From assembly GCA_013178375.1 (NCBI GenBank), contig JABLXQ010000016.1, positions 92,896 to 156,895 on the forward strand: DNA of 64,000 bases. The letters run 5' to 3'. Source of the stretch: Gammaproteobacteria bacterium (GTDB lineage: Bacteria > Pseudomonadota > Gammaproteobacteria > Pseudomonadales > Ketobacteraceae). Under the pieces are notes generated by a model. It was given only the letters and a program-made list of their open reading frames with translations. It had not been told where the DNA came from and made no database searches. The position numbers and the translations under genes were made by a program. Below, piece after piece: positions 30,338-41,212 of this stretch (the stretch's first letter is position 1; each line of letters begins with the position of its first letter).

Positions 30338-32761
30338 TTAGTGCGTGCTTACACGATCAGCGTCATCGTCGTCCTTTTCCTCACGCTTGGGGATTTCAAC
30401 GGACACACTTTCCGGTAATGGCTCAGGCATGGTTACCAGTGCCAATTCCAGCACCTCGTCAATCCATTTTACGCAATGGATCGTAAGGTCAGCCTTGATC
30501 TTGTCCGGGATTTCCTTCAGATCGCGCTCGTTTTCCTTGGGAATGATGACACTGGTAATACCACCCCGGTGCGCAGCCAGCAGTTTTTCCTTCAGACCGC
30601 CGATCGGCAATACCTGACCGCGCAGCGTAATCTCGCCGGTCATGGCCACATCAGCTCGCACTGGAATATTGGTCAGCACGGACACCAGCGCGGTGCACAT
30701 ACCAATGCCGGCGCTGGGGCCATCCTTGGGTGTGGCGCCCTCGGGCACGTGAATGTGGATGTCACATTTCTCATGGAATTCAGGGGAAATGCCCAACAGG
30801 CGCGAACGGCTTCGCACGACGGTAAGCGCGGCCTGGATCGACTCCTGCATGACGTCACCGAGAGAACCGGTGCGAATCTGTCGTCCTTTGCCCGGTACGG
30901 AAGCTGCTTCAATCGTCAGCAGTTCACCGCCCACAGAGGTCCAGGCCAGCCCGGTCACCTGACCAATGCGGTCCTGCTCTTCCTTCTTGCCATAGTTGAA
31001 CTTGCGCACACCGTTAAAGCTTTCCACGATGTCCGGTGTTACCTCCACCACATCGTGTGTACCACCCAGCACATTGCCCTTGACGTGTTTGCGGCACAGC
31101 TTGGCAATCTCACGCTCCAGACCACGCACGCCAGACTCACGGGTGTAGTAACGGATGATATGGCGTACCGCGTCGTCGCTGATCAGCAGCTCCTCATCGG
31201 TGAGACCGTTCAACTTGCGCTGCTTGGGCACCAGATACTGCTGGGCGATGTTCAGCTTCTCATCCTCGGTGTAACCCGGTATACGGATTATCTCCATCCG
31301 GTCCAGCAGCGGCGCCGGAATGTTCATGGAGTTCGAGGTACAGATAAACAGCACATCCGACAGATCGTAATCCACTTCCAGATAGTGATCGTTGAAGGTG
31401 TTGTTCTGCTCGGGATCAAGCACCTCCAGCAATGCCGACGCTGGATCGCCGCGCATGTCGACACCCATCTTGTCGATCTCGTCCAGCAGGAACAGCGGGT
31501 TCTTCACGCCGACCTTGGAAATCTTCTGCACCAGCTTGCCCGGCATGGAGCCGATGTAGGTACGGCGGTGACCGCGAATCTCGGCCTCGTCACGCACACC
31601 ACCCAACGCCATGCGCACAAACTTGCGGTTGGTGGCCTTGGCAATGGATTGTCCCAGTGAAGTTTTACCCACACCCGGCGGACCCACCAGGCACAGCACA
31701 GGCCCGCGAATCTTGTTTACCCGCGACTGCACTGCCAGATATTCCAGAATGCGGTCTTTCACTTCTTCCAGACCATAATGATCTTCGTCGAGGATGGCCT
31801 TGGCCTTCGCCAGATCGTGGCGCACCTTGCTCTTCTTGCGCCAGGGCAGATTCACCAGCCAGTCCAGATAGCTGCGCACAACAGTGGCTTCAGCGGACAT
31901 CGGCGACATCATCTTCAGCTTGTTCAGCTCGGTCTTGGCCTTGTCGCGGGCTTCCTTCGACATGCCAGCGGCTTCGATTTTCTTCTCGAATTCCTCCAGC
32001 TCATTGCCGCCTTCTTCCAGGTCGCCCAGTTCCTTCTGAATGGCCTTCATCTGCTCATTCAGATAATACTCGCGCTGGCTCTTCTCCATCTGTTTCTTGA
32101 CGCGGCCACGGATGCGCTTTTCGACCTGCAACAGATCGATCTCGCTTTCCATCAACGCCATCAGATGTTCGATGCGCTCGCGCAGATCGAAGATTTCGAG
32201 GATTTTCTGTTTCTCGTGAATTTTCAGCGCCAGATGAGCAGCAATGGTGTCGGACAACCGGCCCGGCTCCTCAATGCTGGATACCGAGGTCAGAATCTCG
32301 GTCGCGACTTTCTTGCTGAGTTTGACATACTGATCGAACTGGGACAGCAGCGAACGGACCAGTATCTCCCCTTCGCGTTCCTCGATGGGATTATGGGGCG
32401 CTTCGGTAATCGACGCGGACAGGTAACCGTAATCGTTGTTGACGTTTTCCGTAGTCGCACGGTAGGAACCTTCCACCAGCACCTTCACCGTGCCGTCAGG
32501 CAGTTTCAGCAATTGCAGAATGGTGGCAACCGTACCAACGGAATAGAGATCCTTCGGCTGCGGATCATCATCCGATGCATTCACCTGGGCCACGAGCACG
32601 ATCTGTTTGTCGTTGTCCATGGCTTCTTCCAGCGCACGGATCGACTTGTCCCGACCAACGAACAGCGGAATCACCATGTGGGGATATACCACCACATCGC
32701 GCAACGCCAACAGGGGATATTCTTTTTTCCCTTTGAGAATTGTGTGTTCCGGTTCCTGCAT
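30338..32761 (-). CDS. lon: ATP-dependent protease Lon
   Basis: 807 residues. N-terminal substrate-binding domain ([23 protein letters not shown]), AAA+ module with GPPGVGKTS and LLDEIDKMG, and C-terminal Ser-Lys protease with GPSAGIGM. Full length. Degrades misfolded and regulatory proteins in the cytoplasm. Ends in an acidic tail ([10 protein letters not shown]). Confidence 0.98.
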   Translation of the reverse strand: MQEPEHTILKGKKEYPLLALRDVVVYPHMVIPLFVGRDKSIRALEEAMDNDKQIVLVAQVNASDDDPQPKDLYSVGTVATILQLLKLPDGTVKVLVEGSYRATTENVNNDYGYLSASITEAPHNPIEEREGEILVRSLLSQFDQYVKLSKKVATEILTSVSSIEEPGRLSDTIAAHLALKIHEKQKILEIFDLRERIEHLMALMESEIDLLQVEKRIRGRVKKQMEKSQREYYLNEQMKAIQKELGDLEEGGNELEEFEKKIEAAGMSKEARDKAKTELNKLKMMSPMSAEATVVRSYLDWLVNLPWRKKSKVRHDLAKAKAILDEDHYGLEEVKDRILEYLAVQSRVNKIRGPVLCLVGPPGVGKTSLGQSIAKATNRKFVRMALGGVRDEAEIRGHRRTYIGSMPGKLVQKISKVGVKNPLFLLDEIDKMGVDMRGDPASALLEVLDPEQNNTFNDHYLEVDYDLSDVLFICTSNSMNIPAPLLDRMEIIRIPGYTEDEKLNIAQQYLVPKQRKLNGLTDEELLISDDAVRHIIRYYTRESGVRGLEREIAKLCRKHVKGNVLGGTHDVVEVTPDIVESFNGVRKFNYGKKEEQDRIGQVTGLAWTSVGGELLTIEAASVPGKGRQIRTGSLGDVMQESIQAALTVVRSRSRLLGISPEFHEKCDIHIHVPEGATPKDGPSAGIGMCTALVSVLTNIPVRADVAMTGEITLRGQVLPIGGLKEKLLAAHRGGITSVIIPKENERDLKEIPDKIKADLTIHCVKWIDEVLELALVTMPEPLPESVSVEIPKREEKDDDDADRVSTH

Positions 32762-32869
32762 AATCGCGACCCTTTACCGGCTGATATAAGATTCTTGATT
32801 CCAAGATGGGGGCAAAACCCTGTATTGCAACCTGTCTGTCATCAATACTGACCACTTTCCGCCGAATAA

Positions 32870-32891
32870 AAAAGGGCCTTGCGGCCCTTTT
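32870..32891 (-). terminator. Terminator of clpX
   Basis: 9-bp stem (32870-32878 with 32883-32891), four-base loop, followed on the minus strand by a T-run; 16 bases past the clpX stop. Confidence 0.85.
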
Positions 32892-32906
32892 CAATCAGGA
32901 AGGACA

Positions 32907-34208
32907 TCAATCGTCCGGCACCGCTTTGGCCTGCTCGTTGTTTTCGTAGATCATCAGGGGTTCCGATTCGCCCTTGATCACCGCGCCGTCGATCACCACC
33001 TTGACCACATTGCGGATGGACGGTACCGAGTACATGGTTTCCAGCAGCACGGATTCCAGAATGGAGCGCAGACCACGGGCACCGGTCTTGCGTTCCATTG
33101 CCTTCTTGGCCACGGCGACCAATGCATCTTCACGGAAGTCCAGATCAACGCCGTCCATCTCAAACAGTTTCTGATACTGCTTGGTGAGGGAGTTCTTCGG
33201 CTCTGTCAGAATCTGGACCAGTGCTTCCTCATCCAGTTCCGCCAGCGTTGCCACAATCGGCAAGCGTCCGACGAACTCCGGGATCAGACCGTATTTCACC
33301 AGATCTTCCGGTGCCACATCCTTCAGCGTGTCACTGACGTTCTTGCTGTCTTCCTTGCTTTTCACACTGGCCGAGAAACCGATCCCGCTCTTTTCGGAAC
33401 GGTCACGAATCACTTTTTCCAGACCGGCAAAAGCGCCACCGCAGATGAACAGGATGTTGGATGTGTCCACCTGCAGAAATTCCTGCTGCGGATGCTTGCG
33501 TCCACCTTGCGGCGGAACGGATGCCACCGTGCCTTCGATCAGTTTCAGCAACGCCTGCTGCACGCCTTCACCCGACACGTCACGGGTAATGGACGGATTG
33601 TCAGACTTGCGGGAAATCTTGTCGATTTCATCGATGTAGACGATGCCCATCTGGGCCTTCTCCACATCGTAATCACATTTCTGCAGCAATTTCTGGATAA
33701 TGTTCTCGACGTCTTCACCGACATAGCCCGCTTCGGTCAGCGTGGTTGCATCGGCGATGGTGAACGGCACATTGAGCAGACGTGCCAGCGTTTCCGCCAG
33801 CAGCGTTTTACCACTGCCGGTTGGACCGATCAGCAGAATGTTGCTCTTGCCCAGTTCAACTTCAACGTTGGAACCTTTCGCACTTTTGGCGGCTCCGGAA
33901 CGCAGACGCTTGTAATGGTTGTACACCGCAACCGACAAGACCTTCTTGGCGCGGTCCTGACCGATCACGTAATCGTCGAGAATATCCTTGATTTCGATAG
34001 GAGTCGGCAGCTTGTCGCTGTTCTTGTCGTTGCTGTCTTCCTGCACTTCTTCGCGAATGATGTCGTTGCAAAGATCGACACATTCGTCGCAGATGAATAC
34101 AGAGGGACCGGCGATCAGTTTGCGCACTTCATGCTGGCTTTTTCCACAAAATGAGCAATAAAGCAGCTTACCGCTGTCTTCGCCTTTTCCGTCACGATCG
34201 TCAGTCAT
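32907..34208 (-). CDS. clpX: ATP-dependent Clp protease ATPase subunit ClpX
   Basis: 433 residues. N-terminal zinc-binding domain (CSFCGKS and CDECVDLC), Walker [13 protein letters not shown], Walker [10 protein letters not shown], the [22 protein letters not shown] stretch split here as RKSDNPSI and [10 protein letters not shown], and the sensor region. Unfolds substrates and feeds them to ClpP, whose gene lies 130 bases upstream. Confidence 0.98.
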   Translation of the reverse strand: MTDDRDGKGEDSGKLLYCSFCGKSQHEVRKLIAGPSVFICDECVDLCNDIIREEVQEDSNDKNSDKLPTPIEIKDILDDYVIGQDRAKKVLSVAVYNHYKRLRSGAAKSAKGSNVEVELGKSNILLIGPTGSGKTLLAETLARLLNVPFTIADATTLTEAGYVGEDVENIIQKLLQKCDYDVEKAQMGIVYIDEIDKISRKSDNPSITRDVSGEGVQQALLKLIEGTVASVPPQGGRKHPQQEFLQVDTSNILFICGGAFAGLEKVIRDRSEKSGIGFSASVKSKEDSKNVSDTLKDVAPEDLVKYGLIPEFVGRLPIVATLAELDEEALVQILTEPKNSLTKQYQKLFEMDGVDLDFREDALVAVAKKAMERKTGARGLRSILESVLLETMYSVPSIRNVVKVVIDGAVIKGESEPLMIYENNEQAKAVPDD

Positions 34209-34338
34209 TTATTAACCTCTTCTAGCCTGCATCGGGCTCTTAGAAAGATGCAGCGAAAACCCCGTTTTTGCAAGTACGAGATTCCCGATCAGTTGACACC
34301 GGATCTAGCTATGTCTTTTATATGGTTGATTTTTAAGC

Positions 34339-34968
34339 TTATCTTTTTTCGAGGACTTCGTCCACCAAGCCATATTTCTTGGCGTCATAGGCGCTCATGA
34401 AATTGTCGCGGTCGGTGTCGCGGTCAATGGTGTCATAAGGCTGGCCGGTGTGGTGGGCCAGGATCTCGTTGAGGCGCCGCTTCATCTGGATGATTTCGCG
34501 GGCATGGATCTCGATATCGGAAGCCTGGCCCTGGAAGCCGCCCAGCGGCTGGTGGATCATGACGCGGGAGTTAGGCAGGCAGAAACGCTTGCCGTGGGCA
34601 CCGGCAGTCAGCAGCAGCGAGCCCATGGAGCAGGCCTGTCCGATACACATGGTCGATACATCGGGCTTCACAAATTGCATGGTGTCGTAAATCGCCATAC
34701 CCGCTGTTACGGACCCGCCCGGAGAGTTGATATAGAGGTGGATATCCTTGTCCGGGTTTTCCGATTCCAGGAACAGCAACTGCGCCACGATCAGGTTGGC
34801 CATGTAGTCTTCCACCTGGCCCACCATGAAAATCACCCGTTCTTTCAACAGGCGGGAATAGATGTCGAAGGAACGCTCGCCACGGGCAGTCTGCTCGATA
34901 ACCATGGGAACCAAACCGGTGTTCAGGATGGGGTTGCGTTCGGCGAGCTCATTCAGAAGATGGGACAT
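34339..34968 (-). CDS. clpP: ATP-dependent Clp protease proteolytic subunit
   Basis: 209 residues from ATG 34968 ([15 protein letters not shown]), chosen because AAGGAAG lies about eight bases upstream and the family begins near here. Catalytic Ser in [11 protein letters not shown] and His in MIHQPLGG, followed by the downstream Asp region. Assembles into the tetradecameric protease with ClpX. Confidence 0.97.
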   Translation of the reverse strand: MSHLLNELAERNPILNTGLVPMVIEQTARGERSFDIYSRLLKERVIFMVGQVEDYMANLIVAQLLFLESENPDKDIHLYINSPGGSVTAGMAIYDTMQFVKPDVSTMCIGQACSMGSLLLTAGAHGKRFCLPNSRVMIHQPLGGFQGQASDIEIHAREIIQMKRRLNEILAHHTGQPYDTIDRDTDRDNFMSAYDAKKYGLVDEVLEKR

Positions 34969-35125
34969 GGGGATGACTTCCTTTAGTTGATTAATTGAGC
35001 AGACAAGAATCGTTCGCAATTCACCCTGAGGATATGCGGTCTTTTCAAGCGCTTTCAAGACCTTGTCGCGTTTATTTTTACTATAGCCCCGATCGGGTCA
35101 GCCATCCCAGTGAAGCACAAAAAAA

Positions 35126-35148
35126 AACGCGACCTCAAGGGTCGCGTT
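35126..35148 (-). terminator. Terminator of tig
   Basis: 9-bp stem (35126-35134 with 35140-35148) closing a five-base loop, with a long T-run on the minus strand; 22 bases after the tig stop. Confidence 0.88.
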
Positions 35149-35170
35149 CTTCGATACAGGCTGATCCGTA

Positions 35171-36490
35171 TCAGTCGTCCGCCTGGTCCTGATTGGCGGG
35201 ACGTACGGCTTCTTCATAACTCATGCTCTCGTCGACGAGCTGGGCTTGCTCCAGGATCACATCCACCACCTGGTCTTCCAGCACCATGGCTTCAACCTGC
35301 TGCAGTACCTGTTCGTTTTCATAGTACCAGCTGACCACTTGCGCCGGATTTTCGTAAGGCTGTGCCATTTCTTCGATAGCAGCGCGCACGCGGGTGGCAT
35401 CTGCCTTGATCTGGCGATCCTTGATCAGCTCGCCCAGCAACAGCGCCAGTTTGACGGCACGGGTGGCCTGCTGTTCGAACAGTTCCGCAGGCAGAGTGCG
35501 GAAGTCGAAGTTGGCACCGCCACCGAACTGCTGCACCATCTGACGACGCTGACGGTCGATCTCGGAATCGACCAGGGCTTTCGGCGCATCAACGCTGTTC
35601 TGTTCCAGCACGCCGTCCATTACCTGCTTCTTGACGCGGGTTTTCACCGCATTCTTCAGTTCGCGCTCCATGTTCTGGCGGATTTCAACACGGAAGTTTT
35701 CCATGCTGGATTCCTTGGGCGAGAACAGCTTGATGAATTCTTCGTTGACTTCGGGCAGCTGCTTTTCCTGCACGGCTTTTACCGTCACTGCAAACTGCAC
35801 AGCCTGGCCTTTCAGTTCTTCCGCGTGATAATCAGCCGGGAAAGTCAGCGCCAATACACGCTCCTCGCCTTTGGTAGCGCCCAGCAGGCCGTCTTCAAAA
35901 CCGGGAATCATGGAACCGGAGCCCAGTACCAGCTTGGAGTTTTCCGCGCTGCCGCCCTGGAAGGCTTCGCCATCCTTGGTGCCAACGAAATCGATGATCA
36001 GCTGGTCACCGTTTTGGGCCGGACGCTCAACGTCGGTGAAAGTGGCACGCTGCTCGCGCAGACGCTGGATCATGGTGTCGATGTCAGCTTCTGTAATGTC
36101 GGCAACAGGACGGGAGACGCTGATGCTGGACAGACCCTGCACCGAAACCTGCGGGTAGACTTCAAACGTGGCGACGAATTCGAAATCCTCGCCCGGCTGG
36201 TCCTTGGTGCGCTCGATGCTGGGGTAACCGGCAGGATTCAGTGCCTGCTGGTTCATGGCTTCATAGAAGGAGTTACTGACGATTTCGCCGATCACTTCCT
36301 CGCGAATGGCTTTGCCGTAACGGCGGCGCACTTCACGCACGGGAACCTTGCCAGGACGGAATCCGTCGATGCGAACGCGCTTGGCAGTTTCGACGATTTT
36401 GGTTTCAACGGCGTTATCGATCTTGTCGGCGGGAACGCCAACTGTCATGCGGCGGCCGAGTCCGGAGGTGGTTTCCACGGAAACTTGCAT
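35171..36490 (-). CDS. tig: Trigger factor
   Basis: 439 residues from ATG 36490, preceded by AGAGG. Ribosome-binding segment (GLGRRM near residue 10 and GFRPGKVP near 45), FKBP-type prolyl isomerase domain at about 150-245 (GDQLIIDFVGTKDGE, MIPGFEDGLLGA), then the helical chaperone arms. The open frame continues upstream across two tRNA genes without a stop, which is not coding. Ribosome-bound chaperone for nascent chains. Confidence 0.97.
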   Translation of the reverse strand: MQVSVETTSGLGRRMTVGVPADKIDNAVETKIVETAKRVRIDGFRPGKVPVREVRRRYGKAIREEVIGEIVSNSFYEAMNQQALNPAGYPSIERTKDQPGEDFEFVATFEVYPQVSVQGLSSISVSRPVADITEADIDTMIQRLREQRATFTDVERPAQNGDQLIIDFVGTKDGEAFQGGSAENSKLVLGSGSMIPGFEDGLLGATKGEERVLALTFPADYHAEELKGQAVQFAVTVKAVQEKQLPEVNEEFIKLFSPKESSMENFRVEIRQNMERELKNAVKTRVKKQVMDGVLEQNSVDAPKALVDSEIDRQRRQMVQQFGGGANFDFRTLPAELFEQQATRAVKLALLLGELIKDRQIKADATRVRAAIEEMAQPYENPAQVVSWYYENEQVLQQVEAMVLEDQVVDVILEQAQLVDESMSYEEAVRPANQDQADD

Positions 36491-36565
36491 ATCAACCTCT
36501 AAAGCTGTTTGTAGTTGCGTGAGTGATGCGTGAGTAGTGATCAACGTGCCGATTCTGCAAAACAG

Positions 36566-36598
36566 AAACCGGTAATATCCTTTGGACATTACCGGTTT
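36566..36598 (-). terminator. Hairpin between the tRNA cluster and tig
   Basis: 11-bp perfect stem (36566-36576 with 36588-36598) with an 11-base loop, followed on the minus strand by a T-rich tract. Probably ends the tRNA transcript. Confidence 0.65.
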
Positions 36599-36650
36599 TG
36601 ATGTCTGGTCTGGCTTGTCGGCTATCCAACTGTCAACTATCCAAAGAAAG

Positions 36651-36726
36651 TGGGGTGGACGATGGGGCTCGAACCCACGACAACCGGAATCACAATCCGG
36701 GACTCTACCAACTGAGCTACGCCCAC
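36651..36726 (-). tRNA. tRNA-His (GTG)
   Basis: Full cloverleaf on the minus strand with anticodon GTG, T-loop GGTTCGAGCC, and encoded CCA. The base at 36727 supplies the extra G(-1) typical of tRNA-His. Confidence 0.96.
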
Positions 36727-36787
36727 CACTGTTCTTGCATTGAGACCAGATGCCTTGCCAGAAGCCCCCTTTTATCACCCAGGGGAC

Positions 36788-36864
36788 TGGCGCGCCCGGC
36801 AGGACTCGAACCTGCGACCCTCGGCTTAGAAGGCCGATGCTCTGTCCAGTTGAGCTACGGGCGC
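36788..36864 (-). tRNA. tRNA-Arg (TCT)
   Basis: 77 bases, acceptor GCGCCCG pairing with CGGGCGC, anticodon TCT, CCA encoded. Confidence 0.96.
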
Positions 36865-36931
36865 TTGACTCGAGCGATGCCGCCAAGCATCTGATTTCAT
36901 TTAAACTTTATACTAAAGAGCTGTTTCAATC

Positions 36932-37008
36932 TGGTCGGGGTAGAGGGATTTGAACCCCCGACATCCTGCTCCCAAAGCAGGCGCGCTACCAGACTGCGCT
37001 ATACCCCG
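36932..37008 (-). tRNA. tRNA-Pro (TGG)
   Basis: 77 bases, starts CGGGGTATAG, anticodon TGG, T-loop GGTTCAAATCC, CCA encoded. First of the three tRNAs in the leftward cluster. Confidence 0.96.
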
Positions 37009-37193
37009 TGTCGATACCGTTCCAGTAGCGAGGGCAGCATGATATACATAGCTGATTTACTCGTCAAACATTTTCATAAATATCAACAAGATCAGGACAT
37101 TGCACCGATTCCTTTGCCACATCGGGCCATTAGTGAGAAAATGGCCGCCCTTTTCCGGCCTCTGCCCTACGGACGACGCTACTCCTTCTATTT

Positions 37194-38051
37194 ATGACAA
37201 CCAAGATCATCGACGGCACCCGCATCGCAAACCAACTCAAGGAACAGGTGAAGCTGCGCGTTCAGCAGCGCAGAGAGCAGGGTCTGCGGGCACCAGGGCT
37301 GGCGGTCATTCTGGTGGGAGGCGATCCGGCGTCGAAAGTGTACGTGAATAAAAAGCGGCAATCGTGCGAGGAAGTGGGTTTTGTTTCCCGCGCCTACGAC
37401 TTGCCGGAATCCAGCAGCCAGGCTGATCTGCTCGCACTGATTCATGAGCTGAACGCTGATAAAGCCATTGATGGCATTCTGGTTCAGCTGCCACTGCCGA
37501 AACATATCGACGACAAGGCTGTGATCAACGCCATTCTGCCGGACAAGGATGTAGATGGTTTCCATCCTTATAATATGGGGCGTCTGGCGCAACGCTTTCC
37601 CCTGCTGCGCCCCTGCACACCGAAGGGCATCATGACCCTGATCGAGTCCACCGGCGTTGAACTGCTCGGATTGGAAGCCGTGGTGGTGGGTGCGTCCAAC
37701 ATCGTCGGTCGGCCCATGTCGCTGGAACTGTTGCTGGCTGGCTGCACCGTGACAACCTGTCATCGCTTCACCCGCAATCTGCAGGAACACGTGGGCCGGG
37801 CCGATCTGGTAGTGGTTGCGGTAGGCAAAGCGGAATTTCTGCCTGGTGAATGGGTCAAACCTGGCGCTATCGTCATCGACGTTGGCATCAATCGTTGCAG
37901 CGATGGCAAGTTGCGCGGCGACGTGGCCTATGCCGCAGCGGCAGAACGGGCCGGCTGGATCACGCCGGTACCTGGTGGCGTTGGCCCGATGACAGTCGCC
38001 ACATTGCTTGAAAATACGCTGGTTGCAGCGGAAGAACTTCACTCACGCTAA
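37194..38051 (+). CDS. folD: Bifunctional methylenetetrahydrofolate dehydrogenase/cyclohydrolase
   Basis: 285 residues. [13 protein letters not shown] with the catalytic Lys, [21 protein letters not shown] and the NADP-binding [11 protein letters not shown], ending in [16 protein letters not shown]. Interconverts methylene-, methenyl- and 10-formyl-tetrahydrofolate. Divergent from the tRNA cluster; ppiB follows 15 bases downstream. Confidence 0.97.
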   Translation: MTTKIIDGTRIANQLKEQVKLRVQQRREQGLRAPGLAVILVGGDPASKVYVNKKRQSCEEVGFVSRAYDLPESSSQADLLALIHELNADKAIDGILVQLPLPKHIDDKAVINAILPDKDVDGFHPYNMGRLAQRFPLLRPCTPKGIMTLIESTGVELLGLEAVVVGASNIVGRPMSLELLLAGCTVTTCHRFTRNLQEHVGRADLVVVAVGKAEFLPGEWVKPGAIVIDVGINRCSDGKLRGDVAYAAAAERAGWITPVPGGVGPMTVATLLENTLVAAEELHSR

Positions 38052-38066
38052 AAACGAAGGAAATTT

Positions 38067-38591
38067 ATGATGGAAGCTATTCTTGTCATTCTTCACACCA
38101 ACATGGGCGACATCAAACTTGAACTGAACAAGGAGAAAGCGCCCGTCACCGTTGAAAACTTTGTCCAGTACGTGAATGAAGGCCATTACAACGGCACCGT
38201 TTTCCACCGCGTGATCGGCAACTTCATGATCCAGGGCGGCGGTTTCGACAAGGACATGCAGCAGAAACCCACCCACGCGACCATCAAGAATGAAGCCAAT
38301 AACGGCCTGAAAAACGACGTTGGCACCATCGCCATGGCCCGTACGCAAGACCCCCACTCCGCCAGCGCGCAATTTTTCATTAACGTCACCAATAACAGCT
38401 TCCTGAACTTCACCGCCGAAAACCGTCAGGGTTGGGGTTATGCCGTGTTCGGCAAAGTGGTTGAAGGTATGGACGTGGTGAACAACATCAAGGGCGTGAA
38501 GACTGCCACTCAGGGCTTCCATGAAAACGTGCCCGTGACACCCGTGATCATCGAAAAGGCTGAAGTGGTCAGCGCCGCCAAGCAACATTAA
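38067..38591 (+). CDS. ppiB: Peptidyl-prolyl cis-trans isomerase B (cyclophilin)
   Basis: 174 residues, no signal peptide, so the cytoplasmic form. [15 protein letters not shown] (catalytic Arg), [10 protein letters not shown] and the C-terminal [22 protein letters not shown] precedes the ATG; a second ATG directly follows it. Confidence 0.96.
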   Translation: MMEAILVILHTNMGDIKLELNKEKAPVTVENFVQYVNEGHYNGTVFHRVIGNFMIQGGGFDKDMQQKPTHATIKNEANNGLKNDVGTIAMARTQDPHSASAQFFINVTNNSFLNFTAENRQGWGYAVFGKVVEGMDVVNNIKGVKTATQGFHENVPVTPVIIEKAEVVSAAKQH

Positions 38592-38599
38592 AGATAGCT

Positions 38600-39331
38600 A
38601 TGGCCAATCTGTTCGCTTCAGATCTGCATCTAGAAGACCAGCGCCCGGATATTCTCCGGGCGTTTTTCCGTTTGCTGGATGAACAGAAAAAAGATCTGCA
38701 GCAGATTTATCTGCTGGGTGACATTTTTGAGGTGTGGCTGGGAGACGATACGCCGTCGGCCTGTGCCGATGCACTGGCGGAAAAACTGTCTAGCCTGGCG
38801 CGGGAAGGCATCGAGATTTTTCTGCTGCATGGCAACCGGGATTTTCTGCTGGGCCCCGCCTATGCAGCCCGCTGCGGCGCAACACTGTTGCATGAACCGG
38901 TGTTGCTGACAGTGGCCGACCGCCCCGCTGCCCTGCTACACGGTGATTCGCTCTGCACGCTGGATACGGATTACATGGCGTTTCGCAAAATGGTGCGTGA
39001 TCCAAAGTGGATCGAACAATTCCTGGCGAAACCGCTGAGTGAGCGCATCGCCATCGGCCGCTCGTTGCGGGAACAAAGCAGGCAGAGTGCGCAGCAAAAG
39101 CAGGAATACATCATGGATGTGACGCCGGAGGAAGTGCTGGCAACCATGCGTGAACTAAAGGTGGAACTGTTGATTCACGGCCATACCCATCGGCCGGCGG
39201 TGCATGATCTGGTGCTGGATGGAAAAGCAGTACAGCGTCTGGTTCTGGGGGACTGGCACACGCAAGGCTGGTATCTGCTGGCTGATGACAACAATATCCT
39301 GCTGAAATCCTTTCCCTTCTGCGGCGAATAA
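38600..39331 (+). CDS. lpxH: UDP-2,3-diacylglucosamine pyrophosphatase
   Basis: 243 residues. Calcineurin-like phosphoesterase with DLHL, GDIFEVWLGDD, HGNRDFL, HGDSLC and GHTHRPAVH metal-binding motifs, at the usual length. Makes lipid X in lipid A synthesis. Eight bases downstream of ppiB, same operon. Confidence 0.96.
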   Translation: MANLFASDLHLEDQRPDILRAFFRLLDEQKKDLQQIYLLGDIFEVWLGDDTPSACADALAEKLSSLAREGIEIFLLHGNRDFLLGPAYAARCGATLLHEPVLLTVADRPAALLHGDSLCTLDTDYMAFRKMVRDPKWIEQFLAKPLSERIAIGRSLREQSRQSAQQKQEYIMDVTPEEVLATMRELKVELLIHGHTHRPAVHDLVLDGKAVQRLVLGDWHTQGWYLLADDNNILLKSFPFCGE

Positions 39332-39346
39332 GCCCGGCCGCAGCCT

Positions 39347-39967
39347 TTACGCCTGCGGCACGCCGCTGTGAAAACGGAAATCCGTATCCGGCGTTTCGAT
39401 CAATTCTCTTTCCACTTCGCGGAAAAACGCGATCCGGTTTTCAATATGAACCGGTGAATATTCCCGTGCCAGCGCCAGATAGCCTTCGTAATGGCGACTC
39501 TCGGATTTCAGCAGGAAAATATAGTACTTGCCGATGTCGGCCGTGGACGGATTGGCTTGCAGCAATGGCGCCAGCGCGTCAAAACGCTCGCAGGAGCGGG
39601 CTTCGATGAAAGCGCCGATAATGAGGGTGTCCACCAGCTTGTCCGGCTCGGTGGGACGGATATGCTGGCGCAGGCCCTGGGCATAACGGGACGGCGACAG
39701 GTGACCATACTGCACGCCATGGCGCTCCATCATTTCCACCACCTGCTCGAAATGCAACAGTTCCTCTCGCGCCAGTTGCGACATGCTGGACAGCAGATTG
39801 CGCTTGTCGACATAGCGGAACAGCAGGTTCAGCGCGGTGGACGCCGCCTTCTTTTCACAGTGGGCATGATCGATCAGCAGGATGTCGAGATTCTCCGGCG
39901 CACGCGCCAGCCAGGCCGCCGGAGTCGCACAACCCAGAAACGCCTTTACCTCGTCCAGACCTGCCAT
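39347..39967 (-). CDS. miaE: tRNA-(ms2io6A37)-hydroxylase MiaE
   Basis: 206 residues from ATG 39967 (MAGLDEVKAFLGC). Di-iron helical-bundle protein with DHAHCEKKAA, REELLHFEQVVEMM, GAFIEARSCERF and SESRHYEGYLALA, which supply the carboxylate and histidine ligands. Hydroxylates the modified base at position 37 of some tRNAs. Convergent with lpxH, divergent from the acyltransferase. Confidence 0.93.
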   Translation of the reverse strand: MAGLDEVKAFLGCATPAAWLARAPENLDILLIDHAHCEKKAASTALNLLFRYVDKRNLLSSMSQLAREELLHFEQVVEMMERHGVQYGHLSPSRYAQGLRQHIRPTEPDKLVDTLIIGAFIEARSCERFDALAPLLQANPSTADIGKYYIFLLKSESRHYEGYLALAREYSPVHIENRIAFFREVERELIETPDTDFRFHSGVPQA

Positions 39968-40023
39968 ACTTTTACCAACCGTTACGAAATCAAGGTCGCG
40001 AATTATACGGTTTTCATAGAGCG

Positions 40024-40965
40024 ATGGCGATTTTTCCCCTATTCTTTCAGCCCAATCGACTGCCACGGGAACCTGAACGAGTGGATATCAAAGGCACCGT
40101 CATAGTGACGACGTTGAAGTTGCTGGGTTTGCTGCCGCTGCCCGTGGTGGGCAGGATCGGGCACCTGATCGGACGACTCGGCTGGTATTTTGCCAAGTCC
40201 GCCCGCCACGTCACCCTGACCAATCTGCAGATCGCCTTTCCCGACATGCCGGAGCAGGAACGCCTGAAACTGGCCCGGGAATCCCTCGCCGAAACCTTCC
40301 AGACGGTTTGTGAATCCGGCGCCGCCTGGACCAAATCGGCAGCTGAAGTGACCCAGTACGTTACGTCATATGAAGGCGAGCATCTTATCCGGGAAGCTCT
40401 GGATGCAAAGCGCGGTGTGGTGCTGATCGTGCCCCACCTGGGCAACTGGGAGATCGCCAACTATTCCGTGTCGTCACGTTTTCCGTTCATGGCCATGTAC
40501 GCGCCTGTGCCCATCCCGAAACTGGACGCGCTGATTTTCAAGGCCCGCACCCATATGGACGGGGAATTCGTGCCGGCGGACAAATCTGGCGTGCAACGGC
40601 TGCACACCTTTTTGAGCAACGGCGGCCTGACCGGTGTCCTGCCGGACCAGCAGCCGAGCCAGAAAAGCGGCACCTTTGCTCCCTTCTTCGGCAAAACCGC
40701 CCTCACCCCACAGCTGGTGTCGCGTTTGATCCAGAAAACGGGGTCGGTGGCACTGGGCTACACCTGCCTGCGCAACCCGGACAACAAAACCTTTCGCATG
40801 GTCTGCATCAAGGCCGATCCGGAGATTTATGATCTGAATCTGGAAAAGTCCACCGCTGCCATGAACCGGACCATCGAGAAGCTGATCATGCTGGCGCCGG
40901 AACAGTACCAGTGGGAATACAAACGCTACAACAAACGTCCCCCCGGTGAACAACGCCCCTACTGA
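40024..40965 (+). CDS. Lipid A-type acyltransferase (LpxL/HtrB family)
   Basis: 313 residues as drawn; a GTG at 40081 is another possible start. N-terminal helix KLLGLLPLPVVGRIGHLIG, the catalytic HLGNWE (HX4E) motif, and VLPDQQP and PFFGKTALT typical of late lipid A acyltransferases. Transfers an acyl chain from ACP to a lipid A precursor. Which position it acylates cannot be read from the sequence. Confidence 0.85.
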   Translation: MAIFPLFFQPNRLPREPERVDIKGTVIVTTLKLLGLLPLPVVGRIGHLIGRLGWYFAKSARHVTLTNLQIAFPDMPEQERLKLARESLAETFQTVCESGAAWTKSAAEVTQYVTSYEGEHLIREALDAKRGVVLIVPHLGNWEIANYSVSSRFPFMAMYAPVPIPKLDALIFKARTHMDGEFVPADKSGVQRLHTFLSNGGLTGVLPDQQPSQKSGTFAPFFGKTALTPQLVSRLIQKTGSVALGYTCLRNPDNKTFRMVCIKADPEIYDLNLEKSTAAMNRTIEKLIMLAPEQYQWEYKRYNKRPPGEQRPY

Positions 40966-41088
40966 ACCCGCTTCCCTGCCCGTTGCTGGTGCGCCCTGCT
41001 CCATCGAAGGTCAGGCGATTCAGTTACTTGGTCTCAATACTGCAGTACACGCACTCTCTGTGCTGCTGTTTTGCCAGTCTCGATCTGA

Positions 41089-41094
41089 TATAAT
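41089..41094 (+). promoter_or_regulatory. Possible -10 element of the acnB promoter
   Basis: A perfect TATAAT about 120 bases before acnB, in the 247-base gap after the acyltransferase gene; no good -35 is visible, so it may need an activator. Confidence 0.35.
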
Positions 41095-41212
41095 TCCGCC
41101 GCCCAATTTTCCGGTTTTGCCGCTGATTGCCGTCTTCCTCGGGACGTCGTGACGGACGTGGGCGCGCATCAGCAGACCGCCATCACAAGATCCACTGTAG
41201 AGAGGTCACATC

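Noticed and set aside
34969..35058. 30-codon extension of clpP
   Set aside because: Family start MSHLL with AAGGAAG lies at 34968.
36491..36886. N-terminal extension of trigger factor across tRNA-His and tRNA-Arg
   Set aside because: The frame is open by chance through two tRNA genes and a terminator hairpin; the real start at 36490 has a ribosome-binding site.
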